64,000 bases of DNA. It comes from Klebsiella sp. RHBSTW-00484 (GTDB lineage Bacteria; Pseudomonadota; Gammaproteobacteria; Enterobacterales; Enterobacteriaceae). The first letter of the stretch is position 1. Each line of letters opens with the position of its first letter. Location of the stretch: assembly GCF_013705725.1 (NCBI RefSeq), contig NZ_CP055481.1, positions 2,604,001 through 2,668,000 on the forward strand. Direction: 5' to 3'. The translations under genes were made by a program, and so were the position numbers. Shown piece after piece: positions 1-9,433 of this stretch. The notes beneath the pieces are model-generated. The model did not search any database. It was not told where the DNA came from and saw only the letters and a list, made by a program, of their open reading frames with translations.

Positions 1-829
1 CATGGTCATTCAGAATTGCCAAATCGACCTGTGCGGGGCCAGAAAACACCGCAACAAGAATGATTGTACTACCTTTCCTGGCGTGTTTTATTGCCTGTCC
101 TATGGTGATATTGGTGCCTGCACACTCGTAGATGACATCGGCCTTGTCTGGCCCAAATATCTGCAGCATCGATTCACCAAAGTCGTTGTTTTTGGTGTTA
201 ACGACGTCAACAATTCCGCATTCTTTGGCTTTTTCAAGCCGTAGGTCGCTAATGTCGGTGAGCATAACGGCTGCTGCGCCCATGCCAAACGCCGTCTGTG
301 CAACCAGATTACCAATAGGACCGGCTCCAATAACTGCAATCTTTTTACCGCGTATATCTCCAGCCTGCCGGATGGCATGGACCGCCACAGCCAGCGGTTC
401 AATCATGGCACCTTCTTCGTAACTCATCTCCTCTGGCAGCAGCGTGACTTTCCCCGCGTCTACGACAAAGTACTCAGAGGCGGTTCCGGTTGACTGAAAT
501 CCCATCACTTTAAGTTCTTCACAGAGGTTATATTTCCCGTGTCGGCATGGATAGCATTCACCGCAAACGATTTGTGGCTGAATCGTGACTTTTGCGCCAA
601 CCTCAAACCCGGATACACCTTCGCCCAGCGCCATAATTTGTGCAGAGACTTCATGTCCTTGAGTCACCGGATATGTCGTGAAAGGGTGCTGTCCGTGATA
701 AACGTGAATATCTGAGCCACAGATACCAATATTCATAACTTTAACAAGGAGTTGTCCTTTTTGGGCTTTTGGCATGGCGATCTTTCTAAATTCAATATGT
801 TTAGGCTTAGTCATGACTTGCTGTAGCAT
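1..829 (-). CDS. Zn-dependent medium-chain alcohol/polyol dehydrogenase, partial (3' end beyond window)
   Basis: The first ~276 residues of an MDR-family dehydrogenase, the rest lying left of base 1. Visible are the catalytic-zinc region (Cys37 in GICGSD, His59-Glu60 in QGHE), the four-cysteine structural zinc loop (CGECYPCRHGKYNLC) and the NAD(P) Rossmann motif GAGPIG. This is the architecture of sorbitol/xylitol/galactonate-type dehydrogenases; substrate cannot be read from sequence. The start at 829 is preceded by AAGGA at suitable spacing. It diverges from the AraC-type gene across an AT-rich ~230 bp gap and probably belongs with the downstream transporter and glycosidase, perhaps oxidising a released pentose or polyol (inference). 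Confidence 0.85.
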   Translation of the reverse strand, partial: MLQQVMTKPKHIEFRKIAMPKAQKGQLLVKVMNIGICGSDIHVYHGQHPFTTYPVTQGHEVSAQIMALGEGVSGFEVGAKVTIQPQIVCGECYPCRHGKYNLCEELKVMGFQSTGTASEYFVVDAGKVTLLPEEMSYEEGAMIEPLAVAVHAIRQAGDIRGKKIAVIGAGPIGNLVAQTAFGMGAAAVMLTDISDLRLEKAKECGIVDVVNTKNNDFGESMLQIFGPDKADVIYECAGTNITIGQAIKHARKGSTIILVAVFSGPAQVDLAILNDH

Positions 830-1056
830 AGATTATCCTTAATTTAATTGATGTTTCAAATATGAATAATGCCCACTAATTTTTGCAGGCGAAGATAAAG
901 AATTTCATAGCGCTCAATTATTTATCGCTAACAAGCCAAACATTCTCAATACACATTGCTATATACATCGCGATAAAACTACTTTACTCTTCAATATAAT
1001 TTTTAACCCATACGTTGCTTGATAATGTAGTTTTTAGCGGGGTTTATATAATTTTT

Positions 1057-1953
1057 ATGCTCACCATGTGGAATACAGATCACTTTTTTGAAAAAATAGA
1101 CACCACGCTAGGCGTGGATTACATGCTTCGTGCGCGAGAGGGGGTACCGGACGAAGGGGTGTATATACAACCCCATATGCATCTTGAACATGAGGTTATG
1201 TGGTTCCACAAAGCTCAGGGTAGTTACAGCCTTGGTAATGAAAAATTTGCCATTAAAAATAATACGTTAGTTTACGTTAGTCCACTGATGCTGCATGATA
1301 TGGAACTGAATTTTACTGCCGATCATGAGCGTTTTTTATTACAGTACGATAATGCCATACTAAGTAAATTAAAGTATCCTTTCCCAATGATAGGATCGCA
1401 GGTTGGCGTTGTGATACAGCTTAATGAGCGGGAAGCTGAACGATTACAGTTTATTTTTAAATGGTTTGCTGAGATACACGAAGCGCCTCATTCAGTTCAA
1501 GACGTCAACCCGGTGATGATTCTGCTATTAAATACAGTGCTTAGCCACGCTTCTCATGCAGAGCTTGTGTCGGCAGAAACTGAAAATGGCACATCTTTCG
1601 AAAATATTATCAATTTTATCATCGAAATGGAGACCAAAACGTCCTTCAACATTACATTGGACGAAGCATCGGCGTCCGTTGGTCTGTCGCCTAGCCATTT
1701 CTCAAGAACGTTCAAAAAGATTATGCAGGTTAGTTTTAAAGAGTATCTGGTAAGGAAGAAAATTGCTATGTCTGCCAGTCTCTTAACAAATACTGAGTTA
1801 AATATTACGGAGATAGCATATCAATGTGAATTTACGGATAGCGCTTACTATTGCTTCCAGTTTAAGAAAATTGTTGGTGTGACGCCCAAGAGATTCAGGA
1901 TTAACAGTCGAACTTCGAGGCAACTATCAACAAACTATGATGCACTAAGCTGA
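1057..1953 (+). CDS. AraC-family transcriptional regulator (cupin sensor plus C-terminal HTH)
   Basis: About 298 aa. The N-terminal half looks like a cupin ligand-binding domain (PHMHLEHEVMWF near the start, then short beta-type segments). The last ~100 residues are a classical double HTH_18: first helix-turn-helix around ITLDEASASVGLSPSHFSRTF, second around ITEIAYQCEFTDSAYYCFQF, ending in the AraC signature KKIVGVTPKRFR. The frame is open further upstream from a TTG at 1015; ATG 1057 or 1066 are the likelier starts, but none has a clear Shine-Dalgarno sequence. It sits between the divergent dehydrogenase and the co-directional GPH transporter/GH43 pair, so it is probably their local sugar-responsive activator. 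Confidence 0.85.
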   Translation: MLTMWNTDHFFEKIDTTLGVDYMLRAREGVPDEGVYIQPHMHLEHEVMWFHKAQGSYSLGNEKFAIKNNTLVYVSPLMLHDMELNFTADHERFLLQYDNAILSKLKYPFPMIGSQVGVVIQLNEREAERLQFIFKWFAEIHEAPHSVQDVNPVMILLLNTVLSHASHAELVSAETENGTSFENIINFIIEMETKTSFNITLDEASASVGLSPSHFSRTFKKIMQVSFKEYLVRKKIAMSASLLTNTELNITEIAYQCEFTDSAYYCFQFKKIVGVTPKRFRINSRTSRQLSTNYDALS

Positions 1954-2269
1954 ATGAGCGGCACTACTTTCACATTAATGATTTAGGTATTGTGGTGAGG
2001 TGAAAGAATGATGCAAATGGGTACAAGGTGATCGGGTTAGGATAAAAACCGTCAATGATACAGAGTAAGTTATCGGTCTGAATTATGAGCTATGGCTTAT
2101 GGGTTATTTTCTTCTAAGTGTGATCGATGTTTCTCAGCATGCGCAAAAAAATTATATAAAGCCACTTAAAAAATATATTTTTCAAATTCATCTAAGTCTA
2201 TTTTTATTACGAGAATAATTGCTTGTTATTACAATGTTTCTAATGTCTCGCGTGAATAAAGGTGTCTCT
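1954..2269. other. Intergenic region upstream of the GPH transporter; possible CRP half-site
   Basis: 316 bp, strongly AT-rich in its last 120 bp and without a credible gene. A candidate CRP site lies at 2116-2137: its left half AAGTGTGATC is good, but the right half TTTCTC is poor. Promoters for the transporter/glycosidase operon must lie here; I cannot place a convincing -35/-10 pair. Confidence 0.4.
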
Positions 2270-3625
2270 ATGAATAAAATAGGATTTAAAGAAAAAGTCG
2301 GCTATGGATTGGGTGATGGAGCATCGAATATCATCTGGCAAACTATCATGTTGTTTATGGCCTATTTCTATACAGATGTATATGGACTGAGCGCGTTTCA
2401 TATGGGAACGATGTTTCTCCTTGTTCGGGTTTTCGATGCGTTTGCTGATGTTTATGTCGGCTATTTAGCTGACCATACGCGAACGAAATTCGGTCAGTTC
2501 AGGCCGTACCTGCTGTGGTTTTCATTGCCTTTCGGAATTTTTGGCGCCTTGACATTTTACACGCCGGATCTTGGTGAGATCGGTAAAATTATTTATGCCT
2601 ATATATCATATACCATATTGTCTCTTTTTTATTCGCTAGTGAATATCCCTTACTGCGCGATGATTAATAACATCTCCAATGATGCGAAAGAACGTGTGTC
2701 TATGCAGTCGTATCGATTCGCCTTTGCGGCCCTTGGCGGGATTATCGTCTCCTCCGTTGCGTTATCACTGACCAAGGTGCTGGGTGATGGTAATCTGCAG
2801 AAAGGCTACTTTTATGGCATGGTACTCATGGGCGGTTTGAGCACTATTCTGTTCCTCCTGTGCTTTGCTATGACGAAGGAGCGCTACATTAAGGAAGTTG
2901 ATCAAAACCAGAAATTTAGCGGAATTTATAAAGAATTGAATATTCTGATTAAAGACGTGAACTGGCGTTGTATCTTTAGCCTTAACGTCGTTAACCTAAT
3001 TGCCGCAATTCTTAAAACCGGTGGCGCAATATATTTTGTGAATTACTATTTACTGCGTCCGGACTTGGTCAGTATTGTGTTATCAACAATCTTAGGCGTA
3101 AAATTTATTGGCTCCATGTTTACCTCCATTCTGTATGGTAAATTTGAACGGCTAGCGGCCTACAAGGTAACAATCATAATGCAGGCCTTTATTATGGCTA
3201 TGCTTTTCTTTATCCCCGCTAATTATGTCATCGTGGCCTGCGTAATGATCGCTGCGGTTCACTTTCTTGATGCCAGCGCTTCGCCTTTACAGTGGAGTTT
3301 GTTAAGCGACATTATTTATAATCTGGAAAAGAAAGCGGGTAAATCCCTTAGCGGCCTGGTCTTTTCTACCAATATTTTTGCCATCAAAATTGGCATTGCT
3401 GTTGGAGGCGCGATCATTGGCTGGTTGTTGACATTGGGTGGTTATGTTGGCAATGCACCGGTCCAAACGGATTCAGCCATCCTGGTCGTGCGTCTGCTTT
3501 TTACCATTATTCCCGCGGTAATGGTTCTAAGCTTAATGCTGATTCTGAAAAAATACCGCAATACCGATGCTAATAACAATACTGTGGCAATGCCTTCTAC
3601 AGAAAATGAACAAGTCAGTCATTAA
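2270..3625 (+). CDS. GPH-family (glycoside-pentoside-hexuronide:cation) sugar symporter, XynT/YagG-like
   Basis: 451 aa counted from ATG 2270, which has AAAGG seven bases upstream; an in-frame start at 2219 lacks a ribosome site. The N-terminus KEKVGYGLGDGASNIIWQT is the hallmark of MelB/XynT/YicJ-type GPH carriers, followed by about twelve hydrophobic segments and the loop DHTRTKFGQFRPYLLW. Inner-membrane cation-coupled uptake of a glycoside or oligosaccharide. It is 33 bp upstream of the GH43 gene, the usual xynT-xynB pairing, so xylosides or xylo-oligosaccharides are the likely cargo (inference). It resembles the transporter at 16250, also paired with a glycosidase. Confidence 0.88.
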   Translation: MNKIGFKEKVGYGLGDGASNIIWQTIMLFMAYFYTDVYGLSAFHMGTMFLLVRVFDAFADVYVGYLADHTRTKFGQFRPYLLWFSLPFGIFGALTFYTPDLGEIGKIIYAYISYTILSLFYSLVNIPYCAMINNISNDAKERVSMQSYRFAFAALGGIIVSSVALSLTKVLGDGNLQKGYFYGMVLMGGLSTILFLLCFAMTKERYIKEVDQNQKFSGIYKELNILIKDVNWRCIFSLNVVNLIAAILKTGGAIYFVNYYLLRPDLVSIVLSTILGVKFIGSMFTSILYGKFERLAAYKVTIIMQAFIMAMLFFIPANYVIVACVMIAAVHFLDASASPLQWSLLSDIIYNLEKKAGKSLSGLVFSTNIFAIKIGIAVGGAIIGWLLTLGGYVGNAPVQTDSAILVVRLLFTIIPAVMVLSLMLILKKYRNTDANNNTVAMPSTENEQVSH

Positions 3626-3658
3626 CTGGTTTACAAGAAATATTACAAGGAGTTATGC

Positions 3659-5260
3659 ATGACCGTTATTACTAATCCCATTATCCCCGGGTTTAATCCA
3701 GATCCTTCAATTATTAGAGTCGGTGAGGCATATTATATTGCCACCTCAACATTTGAATGGTTCCCTGGTGTTTGTATTTATAAATCCTATGACCTTAAAA
3801 ACTGGAAGTTGGTCTCATATCCATTGAATCGAAAATCGCAGCTGGATATGCTTGGTAACCCGGATTCCGGTGGTGTGTATGCTCCTTGCCTGAGCCATCA
3901 TAATGGACGCTTTTATCTAATATTCACCGACGTGAAAAATGTAGCCGGGCGTTTCTGGGATCCAAATAACTATATTGTGACTACGGAAAATATTGAGGGG
4001 GAGTGGTCTGAACCTCATTCACTCCACAGCCGCGGAATCGATCCATCTCTCTTCCATCACAGCGACGGTACAAAATGGCTGGTGAGCATGGAGATGAGCC
4101 ATATGGACGGTGGTAGGCCCAATTTTCCAAAGTGGAATGGAATTATCATTCAGCAGTATGACGCAGAGGAACACCGGCTTGTTGGCGAATGCCGGAAAAT
4201 ATACTCGGGTACGACGTTGGGCATCACAGAAGGGCCGCATATCTACGAAGCTAACGGTTGGTTTTACCTACTGACGGCGGAAGGCGGCACATTCTATGAT
4301 CACGGTGTTACCCTGGCGCGTTCACGTGATCTTTTTGGGCCATATGAAACTGATCCAATGGGTCAGATGATGACTTCGCGTTACGATTGCCGCCTGCCTC
4401 TACAGCGAGTGGGGCACGCGGATCTTTTTGAAAACAGCATCGGTGAATGGTTTATTGTGCATCTTTGTGGAAGACCTCTACCGTCAAAAGGGCGTAGCCC
4501 GATGGGGCGGGAAACGGCTATTCAGCGAGTCTACTGGAATGATGAAGGTTGGTTAAGACTGGCGAACGGCAAGACGACGCCGGAAATTGAGGTACAGACA
4601 AACCTCAATGAACGCGCATGGGACGAGCAACCTGCAAGGGATGATTTTGATTTACCTGAGATTCCTTTGCATTATCAGTCGTTACGAATTCCGCTGAATG
4701 AAGATATGTGTACGCTCAAAGAGAGAAAAGGCTGGCTCAGGTTACGCGGACGCGAGTCGTTGAGTTCACACCATTATCAGAGCTTGTTAGCGAGACGACA
4801 GACTGACTATATGTTCACCGCCCAGACCTGCGTCGACTTTAATCCACGCTCATTTCACCAGATGGCGGGCTTAGTTTGTTTTTACGACACCACTAACTTT
4901 ATCTATTTGAATATATCCTGTAATGACAATGGAGAAAGAACCGTTAATCTGATGGTTAACGACCTCAATAACTTCAGTATGTTAACTGGTGATGGAATTA
5001 AAATTGCCCGAGAAGGCTATGTTTATCTTAAGGTTTGCGTAAAAGGCGATGCGGCCTGGTTTTACTATTCGCTGGATGAAAAAACGTGGATCCCGGTGGG
5101 GGATTACGTGGAGTACAGCAAGCTCTCCGATGAGTATTTTAAAGAGAGGATGATCGAGCGTTTTACCGGCGCATTTATTGGAATGTGTTGTCAGGATTTT
5201 ACCGGAGAGAAAATTTGCGCTGATTTTGACTATTTTTCCTGTACCTCGCTTAGCGATTAA
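3659..5260 (+). CDS. Glycoside hydrolase family 43, XynB-type beta-xylosidase/arabinofuranosidase
   Basis: 533 aa, no signal peptide, so cytoplasmic. An N-terminal five-bladed propeller carries all three expected acidic residues: Asp15 in GFNPDPS (general base), Asp128 in GIDPSLF (pKa modulator) and Glu191 in TEGPHIY (general acid), at spacings like those of characterised XynB enzymes. The last ~200 residues form the beta-sandwich typical of the XynB subgroup. AAGGAG precedes the start. It would hydrolyse glycosides imported by the upstream GPH carrier, releasing xylose or arabinose. Length and organisation are complete; no damage seen. Confidence 0.9.
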   Translation: MTVITNPIIPGFNPDPSIIRVGEAYYIATSTFEWFPGVCIYKSYDLKNWKLVSYPLNRKSQLDMLGNPDSGGVYAPCLSHHNGRFYLIFTDVKNVAGRFWDPNNYIVTTENIEGEWSEPHSLHSRGIDPSLFHHSDGTKWLVSMEMSHMDGGRPNFPKWNGIIIQQYDAEEHRLVGECRKIYSGTTLGITEGPHIYEANGWFYLLTAEGGTFYDHGVTLARSRDLFGPYETDPMGQMMTSRYDCRLPLQRVGHADLFENSIGEWFIVHLCGRPLPSKGRSPMGRETAIQRVYWNDEGWLRLANGKTTPEIEVQTNLNERAWDEQPARDDFDLPEIPLHYQSLRIPLNEDMCTLKERKGWLRLRGRESLSSHHYQSLLARRQTDYMFTAQTCVDFNPRSFHQMAGLVCFYDTTNFIYLNISCNDNGERTVNLMVNDLNNFSMLTGDGIKIAREGYVYLKVCVKGDAAWFYYSLDEKTWIPVGDYVEYSKLSDEYFKERMIERFTGAFIGMCCQDFTGEKICADFDYFSCTSLSD

Positions 5261-5275
5261 TAACCTGAATAGTTT

Positions 5276-5317
5276 ATCCAGCTGAGACTGCAGTAGATGC
5301 AGCCAGCTGGATTTTTC
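5276..5317 (+). terminator. Terminator-like hairpin after the GH43 gene
   Basis: ATCCAGCTG (5276-5284) pairs with CAGCTGGAT (5304-5312), with a nested CTGCA/TGCAG stem inside the loop, followed by TTTTT. It probably ends the xyloside operon before btuC. Confidence 0.65.
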
Positions 5318-5412
5318 ACTGAAACTAATTTCGGCTTTAGGGCCGTTTCTCTTTTCTCTGATGAATGTCCACCGTAAAATCAACCACATCTCTCTCCTGT
5401 GTTACGGAACCT

Positions 5413-6396
5413 ATGCTGACCTTTGCTCAAATTCAACAGCGCCGCAGTCGGCGTTGGCTTATCGCATTAACCTTGCTGCTGCTGGTGACGTCGTCCGTTA
5501 GCCTATGTGCTGGCGATCAATGGATCGGCCCCGCCGAATGGTTCAGCGCCAAAGGTGAGTTGTTTATCTGGCAAATTCGCCTGCCGCGAACCCTTGCCGT
5601 CCTGCTGGTAGGGGCTGCGCTGGCGCTTTCGGGAGCAATAATGCAGGCGCTATTTGAAAACCCGCTAGCGGAGCCGGGGCTGCTGGGCGTATCCAACGGG
5701 GCAGGGGTTGGCCTGATTGCCGCCGTGCTGCTGGGTAAAGGCTTACTTCCAGGTTGGGTGCTAGGACTATGCGCGATTCTTGGCGCACTAGTCATCACTT
5801 TTATTTTGCTGCGCTTCGCCAGGCGGCACTTGTCCACCAGCCGGTTGCTGTTGGCGGGTGTCGCGCTAGGAATCATCTGTAGTGCACTGATGACCTGGGC
5901 TGTCTATTTTTCTACCTCTTTCGATCTTCGTCAGTTGATGTACTGGATGATGGGGGGATTTGGCGGCGTTGACTGGCAGCAGTTGTGGCTAATGCTGGCG
6001 CTGTTGCCGGTGTTGGGCTGGGTGTGTTTGCAATCGCAGCCGCTCAATCTGCTGGCGCTGGGCGAAGTGTCCGCGCGACAGTTGGGCTTACCGCTGTGGC
6101 TATGGCGCAAAGTGTTGGTGGTGGCTACTGGCTGGCTGGTGGGAGTTAGCGTGGCGCTGGCCGGGGCGATTGGTTTTATTGGCCTGGTCATTCCGCACAT
6201 TCTGCGTTTATGCGGTTTAAGCGATCATCGTGTTTTGCTTCCGGCCTGTATGTTAGCCGGAGCCAGCGCATTACTGGGGGCGGATATTGTCGCACGTCTG
6301 GCGCTGTCGGCGGCGGAACTGCCCATCGGCGTGGTCACCGCGACGCTGGGTGCGCCGGTGTTTATCTGGTTATTGTTAAAATCAGGCCGCCCGTAG
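5413..6396 (+). CDS. btuC: Vitamin B12 ABC transporter permease BtuC
   Basis: 327 aa from ATG 5413 ([16 protein letters not shown]), the start matching E. coli BtuC; an in-frame ATG at 5365 would add 16 unconserved residues. About ten membrane segments and strongly conserved FecCD/BtuC signatures: [42 protein letters not shown] in parts, GGFGGVDW, and the ATPase-contact loop [18 protein letters not shown]. It forms the inner-membrane channel of BtuC2D2F. In E. coli ihfA lies just upstream; here a glycoside block does. btuE and btuD follow, but after an antisense lipoprotein gene. Confidence 0.97.
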   Translation: MLTFAQIQQRRSRRWLIALTLLLLVTSSVSLCAGDQWIGPAEWFSAKGELFIWQIRLPRTLAVLLVGAALALSGAIMQALFENPLAEPGLLGVSNGAGVGLIAAVLLGKGLLPGWVLGLCAILGALVITFILLRFARRHLSTSRLLLAGVALGIICSALMTWAVYFSTSFDLRQLMYWMMGGFGGVDWQQLWLMLALLPVLGWVCLQSQPLNLLALGEVSARQLGLPLWLWRKVLVVATGWLVGVSVALAGAIGFIGLVIPHILRLCGLSDHRVLLPACMLAGASALLGADIVARLALSAAELPIGVVTATLGAPVFIWLLLKSGRP

Positions 6397-6399
6397 TAG

Positions 6400-6422
6400 G
6401 GCAATACAGGCGCTGTATTGCC
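6400..6422. terminator. Hairpin between convergent btuC and the MetQ-like gene
   Basis: GGCAATACAG (6400-6409) and CTGTATTGCC (6413-6422) form a perfect 10-bp stem with a 3-nt loop. There is no T-run, so terminator function is only likely. Confidence 0.5.
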
Positions 6423-6448
6423 ACAGCGCCTGCAATAAGTCGAGAATA

Positions 6449-7252
6449 TTACCAGCCTTTAATGGCATCGCCCTTGTAGACTTCCGCTGCCTTATCTGCG
6501 ACTTCTTTGGTCTGGAAGGCTTCTTTCAGCTCCTGAACCTTTTTGCTGTCTTTATTATCTTCGCGCGAAACAATGGCGTTGACGTACGGAGAGTCCGGGC
6601 CTTCCATAAACAAACCATCGCGGGCGGCGGATAAACCAGCCTGCGCAGAGAAGTTAGTATTAATAATCGACAGCGCAACGTTCGGGTCGTCCAGCGTACG
6701 GGTTAGTTGCGGCGTATCAACCTCGACAATTTTCAGCTGTTTTGGATTATCGATAATATCCAGAGCCGTTGGCAGGTAACCGACACCGTCTTTCAGCTTG
6801 ATTAAGCCTTGCGCCTGGAGCAGCAGCAGGCTGCGGCCCAGAGTGGTGGTCTCATTCGAAATAGATACCGTTGCGCCGTTCGGAAGTTCGTTGATATTCT
6901 TGATTTTCTTTGAGTAAGCGGCAATCGGGAAGACAAAAGTTTTACCGACAATCGCAAACTTGTAGCCGCGCTCTTTTGACTGCGCCTCCAGATAAGGCAG
7001 CGTCTGGAAAGCGTTAGCATCGACATCTTTATTGTTTAAGGCTTCGTTAGGCAGGACGTAATCATTAAACGAGATAACCTCAACATCAAGGTTGTATTTG
7101 TCTTTTGCGACTTGTTCAACCACTTTCCAGATAGCCTCATCCGGACCGGTGTTAATCGCCACTTTAACTTTATTATCTTCATCTGGCGAACAGGCCGAGA
7201 GTAGCGCCACGGAGGCGGCAATTAACGCCGTGCTAAACATCTTTTTCATCAA
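6449..7252 (-). CDS. MetQ/NlpA-family substrate-binding lipoprotein, orphan
   Basis: 267 aa. Lipoprotein signal peptide with lipobox LLSAC (Cys21). The body is a type-2 periplasmic binding fold of the MetQ/NlpA family: motifs LPNEALNNKDVDANAFQ, GKTFVFPIAAYSKKIK, SISNETTTLGRSLLLLQ and SPYVNAIVSRED. MetQ relatives bind methionine or similar amino acids for an ABC importer, but no ATPase or permease partner lies nearby, as for E. coli NlpA. It lies antisense between btuC and btuE, which are adjacent in E. coli. I see no convincing MetJ boxes in the 220 bp upstream. Ligand unknown. Confidence 0.9.
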   Translation of the reverse strand: MMKKMFSTALIAASVALLSACSPDEDNKVKVAINTGPDEAIWKVVEQVAKDKYNLDVEVISFNDYVLPNEALNNKDVDANAFQTLPYLEAQSKERGYKFAIVGKTFVFPIAAYSKKIKNINELPNGATVSISNETTTLGRSLLLLQAQGLIKLKDGVGYLPTALDIIDNPKQLKIVEVDTPQLTRTLDDPNVALSIINTNFSAQAGLSAARDGLFMEGPDSPYVNAIVSREDNKDSKKVQELKEAFQTKEVADKAAEVYKGDAIKGW

Positions 7253-7472
7253 TAAAACTCTCTCAAATTAACAATTAACGAAATACTATTACATCCATTT
7301 ATCACTGTACACTGAATTGCTCTGTCTGCTTGTTGAGATGAATTCATGTTGTCAGGGCTGTTACATCAAGAGACACTCCAGGGCGATTCAAAGTAGAATG
7401 ACGCGGTCTGAATCCGCTACAGTAGATAGGGATCACCACGCAGAAACCGGTTTAATTCACTGAGGGAAGGCT

Positions 7473-8024
7473 ATGCAACACGATATTCTCAATACTGAAG
7501 TCACCACCATTGATGGTGAGAAAACAACGCTTGCGCCTTATGCAGGCAAAGTGCTGCTGATCGTCAACGTTGCGTCAAAATGTGGCCTGACGCCGCAATA
7601 TGAGCAGTTGGAAACTTTGCAAAAAGATCTCGAAAGCGAAGGTGTTAGCGTGCTGGGCTTCCCATGTAACCAATTCCTGGGGCAAGAGCCAGGCAGCGAA
7701 GAAGAGATTAAAACGTTCTGCAGCACCACTTACGGCGTCACTTTCCCGATGTTCAGCAAGATTGACGTCAACGGCGAACATCGTGCGCCTTTGTATCAGA
7801 AGCTGGTCGATGCCGCCCCGCAAGCCATCGCGCCGGAAGGCAGCGGTTTCTATGAGCGAATGGCCAGTAAAGGCCGGGCGCCGCTGTATGTAGACGACAT
7901 CCTGTGGAACTTTGAAAAATTCCTGATTGGTCGCGACGGTCAGGTTATCGGCCGTTTCTCACCAGATATGACGCCGGACTCCCCGCAGTTGGTGGCCGCG
8001 ATTAAAGGAGCTTTAGCCAAATAA
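7473..8024 (+). CDS. btuE: Thioredoxin/glutathione peroxidase BtuE
   Basis: 183 aa, glutathione-peroxidase fold. Peroxidatic Cys37 in [12 protein letters not shown], then the family motif [13 protein letters not shown] with the candidate resolving cysteine region, and the conserved [12 protein letters not shown] near the C-terminus. BtuE reduces hydroperoxides with thioredoxin or glutathione; despite its name it is not needed for B12 uptake. Its stop codon overlaps the btuD start (TAATG), implying translational coupling. The start has GAGGGAAGG upstream. Confidence 0.96.
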   Translation: MQHDILNTEVTTIDGEKTTLAPYAGKVLLIVNVASKCGLTPQYEQLETLQKDLESEGVSVLGFPCNQFLGQEPGSEEEIKTFCSTTYGVTFPMFSKIDVNGEHRAPLYQKLVDAAPQAIAPEGSGFYERMASKGRAPLYVDDILWNFEKFLIGRDGQVIGRFSPDMTPDSPQLVAAIKGALAK

Positions 8025-8773
8025 TGCCGTTTTTGATGCAGCTACAGGATGTAGAAGAGGCGGGGCGGCTGGCGCCATTTACCGCGGATGTCCGACCCGG
8101 AGAGATTATTCATCTGGTGGGGCCAAACGGCGCGGGGAAAAGCACGCTGCTGGCGCGAATGGCGGGTCTCACCACTGGCCCCGGGCAGGTGACGCTCAAT
8201 GAGCGCCCGCTGAGCGACTGGCCAGCGCAGGACCTGGCGCGTCATCGTGCCTATCTCAGCCAGCACCAGATGCCGCCCTTCGCGATGCCGGTCTGGCACT
8301 ATCTGTCGCTGCATCTGCAAAACGAGACGCAAAACGCGCTCCTGAAGACCATCGCAGAAAAACTGGGTCTGAGCGATAAGCTCGGACGCCAGGTGAATCA
8401 TATTTCGGGCGGAGAGTGGCAGCGTGTGCGTCTGGCAGCGGTAATATTGCAAATCCATCGCCAGGCCAATCCTGCCGGACAGCTGTTACTGTTGGATGAA
8501 CCGATGAATAGCCTCGACGTGGCGCAGCAGGCCGCGCTCGATCGGGTATTAAGTGAACTTTGTGCTTCAGGTATTGCGATCGTCATGAGCAGTCACGATC
8601 TCAATCACACCCTCCGCCATGCCCAGAGCTCCTGGCTTATCCGTCAGGGAGAGACTATCGCCTGCGGCAGTACATCTGAGGTGCTGAGTGAAGAGAATTT
8701 GACCGCCGCCTATGCGATGGCCTTTCAACGAGTGGAGGTGGCTGGCCATCTTATGCTCGTTGCGTCACAGTAG
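8024..8773 (+). CDS. btuD: Vitamin B12 ABC transporter ATPase BtuD
   Basis: 249 aa ABC ATPase: Walker [11 protein letters not shown]-loop region LSQHQMP, signature SGGEWQRV, Walker B LLLLDEP, switch histidine in SSHDLNH. It powers the BtuC channel two genes upstream for cobalamin import from BtuF. It overlaps the end of btuE by one base. Full length for the family; no oddities. Confidence 0.97.
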   Translation: MPFLMQLQDVEEAGRLAPFTADVRPGEIIHLVGPNGAGKSTLLARMAGLTTGPGQVTLNERPLSDWPAQDLARHRAYLSQHQMPPFAMPVWHYLSLHLQNETQNALLKTIAEKLGLSDKLGRQVNHISGGEWQRVRLAAVILQIHRQANPAGQLLLLDEPMNSLDVAQQAALDRVLSELCASGIAIVMSSHDLNHTLRHAQSSWLIRQGETIACGSTSEVLSEENLTAAYAMAFQRVEVAGHLMLVASQ

Positions 8774-8854
8774 CACGCAGTAGCCTTGCCAGCGAATTGA
8801 TAAACAAGCTAAATTATTCTGACAATAAGATAGGGAACAGAGGAATCGTCTGAG

Positions 8855-9319
8855 ATGCGTTTCTGGTTCGTGTTGTTTGTAGCGCTATTTCTGGCGGGCT
8901 GTAGTAGCCATCGGGCACCGCCGCCAAATCCGCGGCTTGCAGATTCTATTACCGTTGTCGCCAACCTCAATGAACAGTTAAGAAACTGGCGGGGAGCGCC
9001 GTATCGTTATGGCGGAATGTCGCCGCGCGGTGTTGATTGCTCCGGTTTTGTGCTGATGACTTTTCGCGATAAATTCGCGTTGCAGTTGCCGCGCGAAACC
9101 CGTGAACAGGCGGAAATAGGCACTAAGATTGATAAGAGCGAATTGCTGCCCGGCGATCTGGTCTTTTTCAAGACTGGCTCCGGAGAGAGCGGCTTGCACG
9201 TCGGTATTTATGACACGGATAATCAGTTTATCCACGCCTCCACCAGCCAGGGTGTGACGCGTTCATCACTGGATAACGTGTACTGGCATAAGAAATTCTG
9301 GCAGGCGCGAAGGATTTAA
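8855..9319 (+). CDS. nlpC: NlpC/P60-family outer-membrane lipoprotein peptidase
   Basis: 154 aa. Lipobox LFLAGC (Cys16), then an NlpC/P60 cysteine-peptidase domain: catalytic Cys in GVDCSGFV, His in GLHVGIYD, and the polar third residue in QFIHAST. Family members cut gamma-D-Glu-diaminopimelate bonds in murein peptides; the specific role of NlpC is poorly known. It follows btuD by 80 bp, as in E. coli. In E. coli ydiV lies next; here selO follows directly. Confidence 0.95.
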   Translation: MRFWFVLFVALFLAGCSSHRAPPPNPRLADSITVVANLNEQLRNWRGAPYRYGGMSPRGVDCSGFVLMTFRDKFALQLPRETREQAEIGTKIDKSELLPGDLVFFKTGSGESGLHVGIYDTDNQFIHASTSQGVTRSSLDNVYWHKKFWQARRI

Positions 9320-9335
9320 CGTTGGCCAATTATCC

Positions 9336-9361
9336 GAAGGGAAGCGCCAGTTTCCCTTTTT
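9336..9361 (+). terminator. Rho-independent terminator after nlpC
   Basis: AAGGGAA (9337-9343) pairs with TTCCCTT (9352-9358) across a 7-nt loop, followed by T residues. It closes the btuED-nlpC unit. Confidence 0.7.
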
Positions 9362-9433
9362 CATCGCAATACCCCTGAAATCCCTCCGTGTTAATAATTT
9401 GTTGAAAGCACTACACTGGAGACAGGAGGTACC

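Noticed and set aside
5261..5412. Possible cobalamin riboswitch before btuC
   Set aside because: No B12-box or space for the aptamer; the gap holds a terminator hairpin only.
7253..7472. MetJ boxes upstream of the MetQ-like gene
   Set aside because: Only one poor AGAC-like octamer; MetJ needs at least two adjacent boxes.
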